In this document: piece by piece, positions 1 through 6,520 of the stretch
Numbering within the stretch: the first letter of the stretch is position 1
Layout: every line of letters starts with the position of its first letter
Assembly (NCBI GenBank): GCA_964483775.1
Contig: CAZADA010000072.1
Coordinates: 1 to 15,822 of the forward strand
From: CAZADA01 sp964483775
GTDB taxonomy: Bacteria; Pseudomonadota; Alphaproteobacteria; Caulobacterales; Maricaulaceae
Direction of reading: 5' to 3'
DNA: 15,822 nt
Position numbers and translations under genes: made by a program
Notes under the pieces: model-generated
Told to the model about the DNA's origin: nothing
The model's database searches: none
Seen by the model: only the letters and a program-made list of their open reading frames with translations

Positions 1-275
1 AGGTGGACTCAGCTGTGGTGCGGTTGACCCCCCAAGCTGAACCGTTCCCCGCCATGATTGAACTTGAGGCGCTGACGCAAGCCGCCTTTGGCCAACGCCG
101 CAAAATGCTTCGCAGCAGTTTGAAAGGCTGGATCGCCAACAGGGGCGTGACCGTCGATCAGCTGTGCACCGCTGGTGAGATCACATCAGACACGCGCCCC
201 GAACAGGTTACGCCATCCCAATTCGCCAAGATGGCCCGATATCTCGCCCAAGCGCGTCCCGACCAAAGCGCCTAA
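1..275 (+). CDS. rsmA: 16S rRNA dimethyladenosine transferase RsmA/KsgA, C-terminal part (5' end outside window)
   Basis: RsmA dimethylates two adjacent adenines near the 3' end of 16S rRNA during late 30S assembly, using S-adenosylmethionine. Only the last ~91 codons are here; the frame is open to the left edge and the gtg at 3-5 is an internal Val codon, so this is a truncated view and not a short gene. The visible part matches the family's C-terminal helical domain: DSAVVRLTP at the start, then the hallmark AFGQRRKMLRSSLK, then the short stretch with TRPEQVTPSQFAKMARYL. The catalytic Rossmann domain and its NLPY-type motif lie upstream. It ends with TAA at 273-275, sharing the four bases CTAA with the stop of the opposing gmk. 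Identification is by recognition of the C-terminal motif. Confidence 0.93.
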   Translation, partial: VDSAVVRLTPQAEPFPAMIELEALTQAAFGQRRKMLRSSLKGWIANRGVTVDQLCTAGEITSDTRPEQVTPSQFAKMARYLAQARPDQSA

Positions 276-958
276 GCCGTTTGCCGGCACAGCGCCTCAA
301 CAAAGTCCGACAAGTCAGGCTGGTTCGCGCCGCGCCAAGCCGCCGCGTCCGCCAGCGCGCCCGTGCGTTCAGCCGCCAAAATGGTCGAGAGCGCTTGGGT
401 TGCCTCATCAAGATTATCGTTGAGCACGACATAGGCATATTCGCGCCAGTGACCGATCTCATCGACCGCCCGGGCCATGCGCGATTCGATCACGTCGGGC
501 GCATCCGAATCGCGTAGCGCGAGCCGCTCGCGCAACACGCCCAGCGACGGGGGCAGGATGAAGACGCTGACGACCTTCGCGATCGGATCGCTGCGCACCT
601 GGCGCGCGCCCTGCCAATCAATGTCGAAAACAACGTCCAAGCCATCGCTCAGCCAACGCTCGACTGGCGCGCGCGGCGTGCCATAGAGATTGCCGAACAC
701 GATGGCGTGCTCCAAGAACGCGCCCTGGTCGCGCTCGACTTCAAAGCGTTCCCTGTCCCAAAAATAGTAGTGTTCGCCATCGATTTCGCCGGGACGGGCC
801 TGGCGGGTCGTCGCCGACACCGAAAGGCGCAGTTGGGCGTCGTCGGCGATAAGCCGGCGGGTCAATGTGGTCTTGCCGGCGCCGCTTGGGCTGGAGATCA
901 CCACAAGCGCGCCGCGGCCGGATCGTGATGGTGGGCTTGGTGCTGGCGTGTCGGTCAT
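272..958 (-). CDS. gmk: Guanylate kinase
   Basis: Cytosolic enzyme that phosphorylates GMP to GDP with ATP, joining the purine pathway to the GTP and dGTP pools. The 228-residue product is slightly long because of a Pro/Ser-rich leader of about 15 residues. The P-loop SSPSGAGKTT is at residues 22-31, followed by the GMP-binding segment with TTRQARPGEIDGEHYYF (about 50-66), and FDIDWQGA near residues 111-118. The ATG at 956-958 (minus strand) is preceded by a GAAGGG Shine-Dalgarno at good spacing, which supports this start. It follows mltG after 24 nt and is the last gene of the fab operon. Its TAG overlaps the TAA of convergent rsmA by 4 nt, leaving no space for an intergenic terminator. In many alphaproteobacteria a yicC gene sits between mltG and gmk; none is present here. 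Confidence 0.96.
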   Translation of the reverse strand: MTDTPAPSPPSRSGRGALVVISSPSGAGKTTLTRRLIADDAQLRLSVSATTRQARPGEIDGEHYYFWDRERFEVERDQGAFLEHAIVFGNLYGTPRAPVERWLSDGLDVVFDIDWQGARQVRSDPIAKVVSVFILPPSLGVLRERLALRDSDAPDVIESRMARAVDEIGHWREYAYVVLNDNLDEATQALSTILAAERTGALADAAAWRGANQPDLSDFVEALCRQTA

Positions 959-982
959 GGCCGGCCCTTCGCGCGGTAGCGG

Positions 983-2107
983 TTAGCTGTCGTCGGCCCG
1001 TTCTTGTGCAATGCGCTCATCTTCGATTTGCCGCCAGCGGGCCACATTGCTCTGGTGCTCGCGATAGGTGCGCGCAAACGCGTGCCCGCCGGTCCCATCG
1101 GCGACGAAGTACATCGCATCGGTTTGCGCCGGATTGAGCACAGCCGCAATGGCCGCCCGTCCAGGATTGGTGATCGGCCCCGGCGGCAAGCCATCAATCA
1201 AATACGTGTTGAAGGCATTGCCGGCGTTATCGAGCTCAGACCGATACAAGGTTCGCCGCTGCCCGCGCGCATTGAACAAGGGCTGCCCGCCATTGACGCC
1301 AAAATGAACAGTCGCATCGACCTCAAGCCGCCACGCGCGCCCTGCACACGTCCCCTGCCCCTGTGGACACATCAGGCGATTGATCAACACCCCAGCGACC
1401 AAATCGTGCTCCGAGCCGCCGGCTTCTTTGTCGACAATCGACGCCAAAACGATCGCCTCATCGTGGGTGTCAAACGGCAAGCCGTCAGCGCGTTCGTCCC
1501 ACAACTCGTCGAGCAATTGAGTGCGTGCGCGCTCCATGCGATCGAGGATGGACTGACGGCTCGCCCCGCGTTTGAAGCTATAGGTGTCTGGCAGCAGCCA
1601 GCCCTGTTTCAGCTGCCCGTGCTCGATGGTCAGAGCGTCAATGTCGATCGGATCACCGCTCAAGTCGGGATTGGCGTTCAACCGCGCGACGATCTGGTCC
1701 GTGCGCCATCCTTCGGGGAAGGTGATGGCGTAGGTTTCCACATCCCCCAAGCTCAGCTGTTGGTAAATCGCGGCGATGCTCGCCCCAGCCGGGATCAAGT
1801 ATTCTCCCGCCTGCAGCCCTGTGGAGTCGCCATGCAGCCGGATCGCCAGGCGCATCACGCGGGCATCGGAGATCATGCCATCGCGTTCCAGCTGTTCTGC
1901 AATTCCGCGCAGCGTCGCGCCCTGCTCCACCGTAAACAAGCGGTCCTCTTCAGCCGGCCCCGCCTTCTGGTACAGATGGTTCAGCGCGTAATACCCACCG
2001 GCAAGGGCCCCCATCGCCAACACCGCCACGACCACGCCAATGATCGCTAGCGACAACAGGACTTTCATCGCGAGATTCGATTTGGCGGGCTTGGCGTCTT
2101 GGGTCAT
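983..2107 (-). CDS. mltG: Endolytic murein transglycosylase MltG (YceG-like)
   Basis: Inner-membrane lytic transglycosylase that cleaves nascent peptidoglycan glycan strands and is thought to set their length. The 374-residue protein has a short cytoplasmic N-terminus with basic residues, one membrane segment at about residues 15-38, and a periplasmic domain. Family landmarks are GWLLPDTYSF (169-178), the catalytic-region motif LASIVDKEAG (221-230, usually ASIVEKE), NRL (243-245), LEVDATV (261-267) and GLPPGPITNPG (306-316). Between NRL and the LEVDATV strand lies a segment of about 15 residues with two cysteines (MCPQGQGTCAGRAWR); that loop is usually shorter and lacks cysteine. The ATG overlaps the fabF TGA as ATGA, so translation is probably coupled to fabF. 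The placement between fabF and gmk is typical of alphaproteobacteria. Confidence 0.95.
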   Translation of the reverse strand: MTQDAKPAKSNLAMKVLLSLAIIGVVVAVLAMGALAGGYYALNHLYQKAGPAEEDRLFTVEQGATLRGIAEQLERDGMISDARVMRLAIRLHGDSTGLQAGEYLIPAGASIAAIYQQLSLGDVETYAITFPEGWRTDQIVARLNANPDLSGDPIDIDALTIEHGQLKQGWLLPDTYSFKRGASRQSILDRMERARTQLLDELWDERADGLPFDTHDEAIVLASIVDKEAGGSEHDLVAGVLINRLMCPQGQGTCAGRAWRLEVDATVHFGVNGGQPLFNARGQRRTLYRSELDNAGNAFNTYLIDGLPPGPITNPGRAAIAAVLNPAQTDAMYFVADGTGGHAFARTYREHQSNVARWRQIEDERIAQERADDS

Positions 2108-3390
2108 GACGGCGCTGTGAGCACAAGGGATGCGTTGGTGCCGCCAAAGCCGAACGAATTCGACAGGGCGGCGCGGATGGGCTTACGCACCGCAGTGTGC
2201 GGCGCCAGATTAAGCGGCGTTTCCACCGACGGGTTGTCCAAGTTCAGCGTTGGCGGGCAAACGCCATCGCGAATGGCGAGCGTGCAGAACACCGCCTCCA
2301 CAGCGCCCGCAGCGCCAAGCAAATGTCCAATCGCCGATTTGGTCGACGACATGACCATTTGGCCGGCGGCTTCGCCAAACAACCGCTCCACCGCGCGCAG
2401 CTCAATCTCATCGCCCTTGGGCGTCGACGTGCCGTGCGCGTTCACATAGTCGATGTCGCTCGGCGCCATCCCCGCATTCGCCAACGCCGCCGACATGGAG
2501 CGAAAGCCGCCATTGCCGTCCTCAGCCGGTGCAGTGATGTGGTAGGCGTCGCCCGAAAGGCCATACCCCTTCACCTCGGCGTAAATCGTCGCCCCGCGTG
2601 CGACGGCGTGCTCATACTCTTCCAGGACCACCGCGCCAGCCCCCTCGCCCATCACGAACCCGTCACGGGCCTCATCATAAGGACGGGAGGCTTTCTGCGG
2701 TGTTTCGTTGAAGTTGGTTGAGAGCGCTCGGCAAGCGACAAAACCGCCAATGCCCAGCCGCGTGATCGCCGCCTCGGCGCCGCCGGCCAACATCACGTCA
2801 GCCTCACCGCGCGCGATGAGCGCCGCCGCATCGCCGATCGCGTGCGCCCCGGTGGAACAGGCCGTCACCACCGAATGGTTGGGTCCGCGAAAGCCATACC
2901 GCATCGACACATGGCCCGAGGCCAGATTGATCAGCATCGCCGGGATCACAAAGGGGCTCAGCTTGCGCGGTCCCTTTTCATTCAGGGTGATCGAAGCATC
3001 GTAAATGGTCTGGAGCCCGCCAATGCCCGAACCGATCAACACCCCGGTGCGATCCTTGTCAGCATCGCTGTCCGGCCGCCACCCAGCATCAGCCACCGCC
3101 TCATCAGCAGCCGCGATGGCGTACATGATAAACGGATCCATGCGCCGCATGTCGCGCTTGTCGACGACGGCGTCTTGGTCAAGCCGGCCATCATCACCAA
3201 GGTCGCCGACACCCACGCCATCGGTGCGAGGGACATGGCACGCGACCTGACACGCCAGGTCATCGACCTCGAACGTCTCAATGCGACTCGCGCCATTTTT
3301 TCCCGCGATCAGACGGGACCATGCGACCTCAACGCCGACTCCCAGCGGGGTCACCAGACCCAGCCCCGTGACCACCACCCGACGTGTCAT
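2104..3390 (-). CDS. fabF: 3-oxoacyl-[acyl-carrier-protein] synthase II (KAS II)
   Basis: Condensing enzyme that extends acyl chains by decarboxylative condensation of malonyl-ACP in fatty-acid elongation; KAS II also controls the unsaturated C16 to C18 step. The 428-residue product has the full catalytic set: nucleophile Cys178 in VVTACSTGAHA, His319 in NAHGTSTPKGDE, Lys351 and His356 in SSTKSAIGHLLGAAGA, plus the C-terminal SNSFGFGGTNA. It is some 15 residues longer than the E. coli protein, mainly because of an Asp/Gly/Val-rich loop at about residues 57-76 before the RRMDPF stretch. The ATG lies only 3 nt after the acpP stop, so its ribosome-binding site is inside acpP. The stop overlaps mltG by 4 nt. 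FabF versus FabB is decided by overall sequence and by the acpP neighbour. Confidence 0.97.
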   Translation of the reverse strand: MTRRVVVTGLGLVTPLGVGVEVAWSRLIAGKNGASRIETFEVDDLACQVACHVPRTDGVGVGDLGDDGRLDQDAVVDKRDMRRMDPFIMYAIAAADEAVADAGWRPDSDADKDRTGVLIGSGIGGLQTIYDASITLNEKGPRKLSPFVIPAMLINLASGHVSMRYGFRGPNHSVVTACSTGAHAIGDAAALIARGEADVMLAGGAEAAITRLGIGGFVACRALSTNFNETPQKASRPYDEARDGFVMGEGAGAVVLEEYEHAVARGATIYAEVKGYGLSGDAYHITAPAEDGNGGFRSMSAALANAGMAPSDIDYVNAHGTSTPKGDEIELRAVERLFGEAAGQMVMSSTKSAIGHLLGAAGAVEAVFCTLAIRDGVCPPTLNLDNPSVETPLNLAPHTAVRKPIRAALSNSFGFGGTNASLVLTAPS

Positions 3391-3393
3391 GAA

Positions 3394-3639
3394 TTACGCT
3401 TTTTCGGTAATGAAGGCGACTGCATCGCCGACGGTGGAGATTTTCTCTGCCGCATCGTCGGGGATTTCGATCTTAAATTCTTCTTCGAAAGCCATGACGA
3501 GCTCGACCAAATCGAGCGAGTCAGCGCCCAGATCGTCAATGAAGTTGGCCTTCTCGACCACTTTCTCTGCTTCCACGTCGCTCAGGTGCGACACAACAAT
3601 TTTCCTGACACGTTCCAGAACTTCGGACTGATCCGCCAT
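3394..3639 (-). CDS. acpP: Acyl carrier protein
   Basis: Small acidic carrier protein that holds growing acyl chains as thioesters on 4'-phosphopantetheine. The 81-residue product has the expected length. Ser41 in GADSLDLVEL is the phosphopantetheine attachment site, and acidic helix II (LVELVMAFEEEF) follows. The frame is open further upstream, but the chosen ATG at 3637-3639 begins MADQSEV as in other ACPs and has a clear AAGAGGG Shine-Dalgarno about 8-9 nt ahead; the upstream extension would be a basic non-ACP peptide. It is followed by fabF after 3 nt. A 178-nt gap separates it from fabG upstream, the longest spacer in this operon, so an extra promoter for the highly expressed acpP is plausible. 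I could not identify one convincingly. Confidence 0.98.
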   Translation of the reverse strand: MADQSEVLERVRKIVVSHLSDVEAEKVVEKANFIDDLGADSLDLVELVMAFEEEFKIEIPDDAAEKISTVGDAVAFITEKA

Positions 3640-3719
3640 CTTTACTACCCTCTTGTGTTTTCGGAGACGACGCCGCGACGCCAATCGAAGAAGTCAAGAC
3701 AATCCCGTCAGCTAAACGC

Positions 3720-3767
3720 GTCAGGCATCGCGAAGCAGGGCGGATACCACATCGAAATCGGCCTGAC
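3720..3767 (-). repeat. Inverted repeat in the acpP leader
   Basis: An exact 7-bp inverted repeat, GTCAGGC at 3720-3726 and GCCTGAC at 3761-3767, sits in the fabG-acpP spacer with a 34-nt loop. It could be an RNA stem in the acpP leader or a DNA-level operator; nothing decides between these, and chance is possible in GC-rich DNA. A TTGACTT stretch (minus strand, 3691-3697) downstream resembles a -35 box but has no convincing -10 partner. Confidence 0.3.
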
Positions 3768-3817
3768 TAGCAAGCCAAAAAATGCAGGATCGCACCAAAC
3801 TGTTGTCCCCGCGAGCG

Positions 3818-4555
3818 CTACACCATGGCCATGCCGCCATTCACATGCAAGGTCTGACCAGTGACATAGCCGGCCTCCTCGCTGGCCAGATAGACCGCAG
3901 CAGCAGCGATATCCTCTCCTTTTCCAAGGGCTTGAGCCGGGATCCGCCCAAGAATTTGCTCTCGCTGCCCCTCATTCAGCGCATCCGTCATGGCCGACGC
4001 AATGAACCCTGGCGCGATCGCATTGGCCGTCACCCCGCGCGACGCCACCTCTTGGGCAAGCGCTTTGGTGAAACCAATCATGCCGGCCTTCGAAGCCGCA
4101 TAGTTGGCCTGGCCTGGATTACCCGTCACCCCAACAACCGACGTGATTGCAACAATACGCCCGTAGCGTTGGCGCATCATCGGGCGCACCGCTGCGCGCG
4201 CCAGACGAAAATAGGCTTCCAGATTGATGCGCAGAACGTCGTCCCAGTCCTCGTCCTTCATCTGCATCAGCAGCTTGTCGCGCGTGATGCCCGCATTCGC
4301 CACGAGGATATCCAGCCCGCCCATGACCTCGATCGCCGCGGGAACAAGGCCGTCCACCGCAGCTGAATCGGCAAGGTTGCACGCCAGCGCATGGGTCCGA
4401 TCGCCAAGCGCGCCAGCAAGCTCGGCCAGTTTCTCTTCGCGCGTTCCTGACAACACGACCACCGCGCCGCGAGCGTGCAACGCCCACGCCATCGCCCCGC
4501 CCAAACCGCCGGTCGCGCCGGTCACCAAAGCGCGCTTGCCTGAAAGATCGAACAT
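3818..4555 (-). CDS. fabG: 3-oxoacyl-[acyl-carrier-protein] reductase
   Basis: NADPH-dependent reductase that converts 3-oxoacyl-ACP to (R)-3-hydroxyacyl-ACP, the first reductive step of each elongation cycle. The 245-residue product has the classical SDR layout: cofactor motif TGATGGLG (residues 12-19), NAG within LVANAGITRD (about 84-93), Asn111 in INLEAYF, and the catalytic triad Ser139, Tyr152 and Lys156 (NYAASK). It ends with the usual GQTLHVNGGMAMV. The frame extends 21 codons upstream, but MFDLSGKRALVTGA is the canonical beginning and has a GGGCGGA ribosome-binding site in front, so the start at 4555 is preferred. It follows fabD after a 96-nt spacer that contains an inverted repeat. 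Length, triad and operon context make FabG rather than a generic SDR very likely. Confidence 0.97.
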   Translation of the reverse strand: MFDLSGKRALVTGATGGLGGAMAWALHARGAVVVLSGTREEKLAELAGALGDRTHALACNLADSAAVDGLVPAAIEVMGGLDILVANAGITRDKLLMQMKDEDWDDVLRINLEAYFRLARAAVRPMMRQRYGRIVAITSVVGVTGNPGQANYAASKAGMIGFTKALAQEVASRGVTANAIAPGFIASAMTDALNEGQREQILGRIPAQALGKGEDIAAAAVYLASEEAGYVTGQTLHVNGGMAMV

Positions 4556-4603
4556 GCTTGTTTCCGCCCTGAAGTTCCGTAAGCGCCTGGGCCTAGTGCG
4601 CAA

Positions 4604-4636
4604 TGAGCCCAATGGCAAGGATCGGCCTGGGGCTCA
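4604..4636 (-). repeat. Inverted repeat (possible mRNA hairpin) between fabD and fabG
   Basis: TGAGCCC (4604-4610) and GGGCTCA (4630-4636) are exact 7-bp complements, and an inner GGC/GCC pair (4614-4616 and 4625-4627) can extend the helix across an internal loop. There is no T-run after it on the minus strand, so it is not a standard intrinsic terminator. A processing or stability element in the fabD-fabG mRNA is possible. Confidence 0.35.
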
Positions 4637-4651
4637 CCGCGGGGGCGTGGC

Positions 4652-5602
4652 TCACGCCTCGGCGAGCTCCTTAGCGAACGCTTCAAGATCATCGGGGGTG
4701 TTCAGCGCCACGCCGGCCACATCTGGCAGGGCGCGTTTATGCATGGAGGTCAACACCTTACCCGCGCCCACTTCGGCCATGCGCGACACCGCGCCCTCGC
4801 CAACCATCCAGGCCGCGCATTCACGCCAGCGCACGGCGCCCGTCACCTGCGCGATCAAGAGCTGGCGGATGGCCGACGGATCGGTTTGCGGACTGGCTGT
4901 GACATTGGCGACCACAGGCGCGCTGGGCGGGGCGATGGTCACCTCGCTCAGCGCCTCGGCCATGGCGTCGGCGGCCGGCTGCATCAACGAACAGTGAAAC
5001 GGCGCCGACACCGCCAGCATTTTTGCAGCTTTCACGCCATGGTCTTTAACAACAGCGGCCGCCGCCTCGACAGCCGCTTTGGCGCCGGAGATGACGACTT
5101 GACCAGGGGCGTTGTCGTTCGCGATTTCGCACACGCCGTGTTGCGCACCCACGCCGCAAATCGCTTTGGCTTGTTCAAGATCACCGCCGAGAAGCGCAGC
5201 CATGGCCCCCTCGCCCACAGGCACGGCGGCCTGCATCGCCTGACCACGCTTCTTGAGCAAACGCGCAGCATCAGTGATTGAAAGCGCCCCAGCGGCCGCC
5301 AGCGCCGAATACTCGCCAAGGCTATGGCCGGCGACAAAACCGGCAGCGCCCACGCCCACATCGTAATCGGCCTTCAGCGAAGCCATAACCGCAAGGCTCG
5401 CCGCCATCAGCGCCGGTTGCGCATTTTCCGTCAGCGTCAACGTATCGGCAGGCCCATTGATCATCAGGTCGGACAAGTTTTGCGATAGCGCGTCGTCAAC
5501 TTCGTTCAACACGGCGCGGGCGGCGGGACTGGCCTCGACAACCGCTTTGGCCATGCCGGGCGCCTGACTGCCTTGCCCGGGGAATATGAACGCCAAGGTC
5601 AT
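4652..5602 (-). CDS. fabD: Malonyl-CoA:ACP transacylase
   Basis: Transfers the malonyl group from malonyl-CoA to ACP and so feeds every elongation round. The 316-residue product has the expected length. The N-terminus reads FIFPGQGSQAPGM, the nucleophile elbow is GHSLGEYSA with Ser94, and the partner His203 is in SAPFHCSLM; Gln9 of PGQGSQ matches the oxyanion region. The ATG at 5600-5602 has a strong GAGAGGAGA ribosome-binding site immediately upstream on the minus strand. As first gene of the minus-strand operon it faces rpsF across a 238-nt divergent spacer, which must hold the operon promoter. A small palindrome, TCAAG-T-CTTGA, lies 20 nt upstream of the ATG. Confidence 0.97.
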   Translation of the reverse strand: MTLAFIFPGQGSQAPGMAKAVVEASPAARAVLNEVDDALSQNLSDLMINGPADTLTLTENAQPALMAASLAVMASLKADYDVGVGAAGFVAGHSLGEYSALAAAGALSITDAARLLKKRGQAMQAAVPVGEGAMAALLGGDLEQAKAICGVGAQHGVCEIANDNAPGQVVISGAKAAVEAAAAVVKDHGVKAAKMLAVSAPFHCSLMQPAADAMAEALSEVTIAPPSAPVVANVTASPQTDPSAIRQLLIAQVTGAVRWRECAAWMVGEGAVSRMAEVGAGKVLTSMHKRALPDVAGVALNTPDDLEAFAKELAEA

Positions 5603-5621
5603 GGGCGTCTCCTCTCGTCAC

Positions 5622-5632
5622 TCAAGTCTTGA
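5622..5632. repeat. 11-bp palindrome upstream of fabD
   Basis: TCAAG-T-CTTGA is a perfect 5-bp inverted repeat around one central base, between the fabD ribosome-binding site and the divergent spacer. It could be a half-size operator or a small RNA stem, but sequences this short arise often by chance. No known regulator site is recognised. Confidence 0.2.
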
Positions 5633-5781
5633 TGGGCCGCTGAGCCCTCATGCCGCGCCAGGGCGCCGCGCGCAAGGTGCTTGAATTTTTTCCAGATGTT
5701 TGTACCAAGCCATCTTTCGTTCGCGGTCTTGATCGTTTGGGAAGGATCTGAGGAGGTCTCGGGTCCGGCGATGAAGAGCCG

Positions 5782-5821
5782 TCGCGCGCGCGTCCGACCC
5801 TTCGGCGCCCGCGCGCCGCGA
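5782..5821 (+). promoter_or_regulatory. Strong leader hairpin upstream of rpsF, candidate S6:S18 autoregulatory element
   Basis: The transcript can fold into an 11-bp helix: 5782-5786 pairs with 5817-5821, then after a single bulged C (5816) 5787-5792 pairs with 5810-5815. The helix encloses a second stem, CCGA (5794-5797) with TCGG (5802-5805). All pairs are Watson-Crick. The bulged C is the first base of a CCG triplet. The rpsF Shine-Dalgarno begins about 8 nt beyond the helix. It is established that the S6:S18 complex in several bacteria binds its own rpsF leader through a CCG-containing bulged stem. That this hairpin is such an element is inference; the GC-alternating sequence could also fold otherwise. 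Confidence 0.42.
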
Positions 5822-5840
5822 ATGTGTGAAGGGAGAGACC

Positions 5841-6218
5841 ATGGCGCTCTATGAGCACATCATCATCCTACGTCAGGATATCTCGTCCGGCCAAGCCGAA
5901 CAATTGACCGAAGACTTCAAAGGCATTTTGGAGCAGAACGGCGCGAAAATCGTCAAAACTGAGCATTGGGGCCTGCGCACGCTGCAGTACCGCATCAAGA
6001 AAAACCGCAAGGGCCATTATGCGCTCTTGGGCGTCGACGGCCCGCCGGCTGCGATTGCCGAACTCGAGCGTCAACAACGCATCCATGACGACGTGTTGCG
6101 TTTCTTGACGGTGAAAGTTGACGAACTCGACCCGGACACGACGTCCCCCATTTTGTCCAAACGCGAAGAGCGCAGACGGCGCGAGCGCGACAGCGAAGGC
6201 GCGCAAGCCGGCGCTTAG
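5841..6218 (+). CDS. rpsF: 30S ribosomal protein S6
   Basis: S6 forms a heterodimer with S18 on the 30S platform. The 125-residue product starts MALYEHIIILRQDIS, the expected first strand, and contains the family stretch WGLRTLQYRIKKNRKGHYALL (about residues 42-62) and the HDDVLRFLTVKVDEL helix-strand. A basic/charged tail of about 25 residues (KREERRRRERDSEGAQAGA) follows the fold, as in many alphaproteobacterial S6 proteins. An in-frame ATG five codons upstream is passed over because the chosen ATG has GAAGGGAGAG directly before it at correct spacing and matches the family N-terminus. It is first in a ribosomal cluster with rpsR 33 nt downstream, and is preceded by a strong leader hairpin (5782-5821). 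Confidence 0.97.
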   Translation: MALYEHIIILRQDISSGQAEQLTEDFKGILEQNGAKIVKTEHWGLRTLQYRIKKNRKGHYALLGVDGPPAAIAELERQQRIHDDVLRFLTVKVDELDPDTTSPILSKREERRRRERDSEGAQAGA

Positions 6219-6251
6219 GACAAACACGCAATCAATATTGGATGATGACCG

Positions 6252-6509
6252 ATGGCTGACCGCCTAAACATTTCGAATATACCACAGCGCCGCACCTTCG
6301 GACGCCGGCGTAAAGTTTGCCCATTTTCTTCGGACAAATCGCCGAAGATTGACTACAAAGACCCCAAGCTCTTGCAACGTTACCTGTCAGAACGCGGCAA
6401 GATTGTGCCCTCACGGATTACCGCCGTGTCGCACAAGAAACAACGTGAACTCTCCCGGGCGATTAAGCGCGCGCGTTACCTCGCGCTGCTGCCCTACGCG
6501 GTCGATTGA
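6252..6509 (+). CDS. rpsR: 30S ribosomal protein S18
   Basis: S18 pairs with S6 on the 30S platform and contacts 16S rRNA. The 85-residue protein is of normal size. Landmarks are FGRRRKVCPFS (about residues 16-26), the IDYKDPKLLQRYLSERGKI helix region, PSRITAVSHKKQRELSRAIKRAR, and the closing YLALLPYAVD. The single Cys in RRKVCPF is the common S18 pattern. The ribosome-binding site is weak (TTGGATGA-like), consistent with translation coupled to rpsF 33 nt upstream. Its TGA lies 11 nt before the rplI ATG, and the GAGGA for rplI overlaps this stop codon, suggesting coupling onward. Confidence 0.97.
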   Translation: MADRLNISNIPQRRTFGRRRKVCPFSSDKSPKIDYKDPKLLQRYLSERGKIVPSRITAVSHKKQRELSRAIKRARYLALLPYAVD

Positions 6510-6520
6510 GGACGCTGACC

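Noticed and set aside
1004..2050. Long plus-strand open frame opposite mltG
   Set aside because: Composition and lack of any recognisable domain fit an antisense shadow of mltG; mltG has full family motifs and operon context.
3777..3782. T-run on the minus strand after fabG as intrinsic terminator
   Set aside because: Only a 3-4 bp stem with a wobble pair can form before it, too weak for a terminator, and the operon continues into acpP.
2842..3864. Long plus-strand open frame opposite fabF and acpP
   Set aside because: It runs antisense through two unambiguous genes and their spacer, with no family motif or convincing ribosome-binding site.
4224..4997. Plus-strand open frame opposite fabG and fabD
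   Set aside because: Ser/Ala/Arg-rich shadow crossing two real genes.
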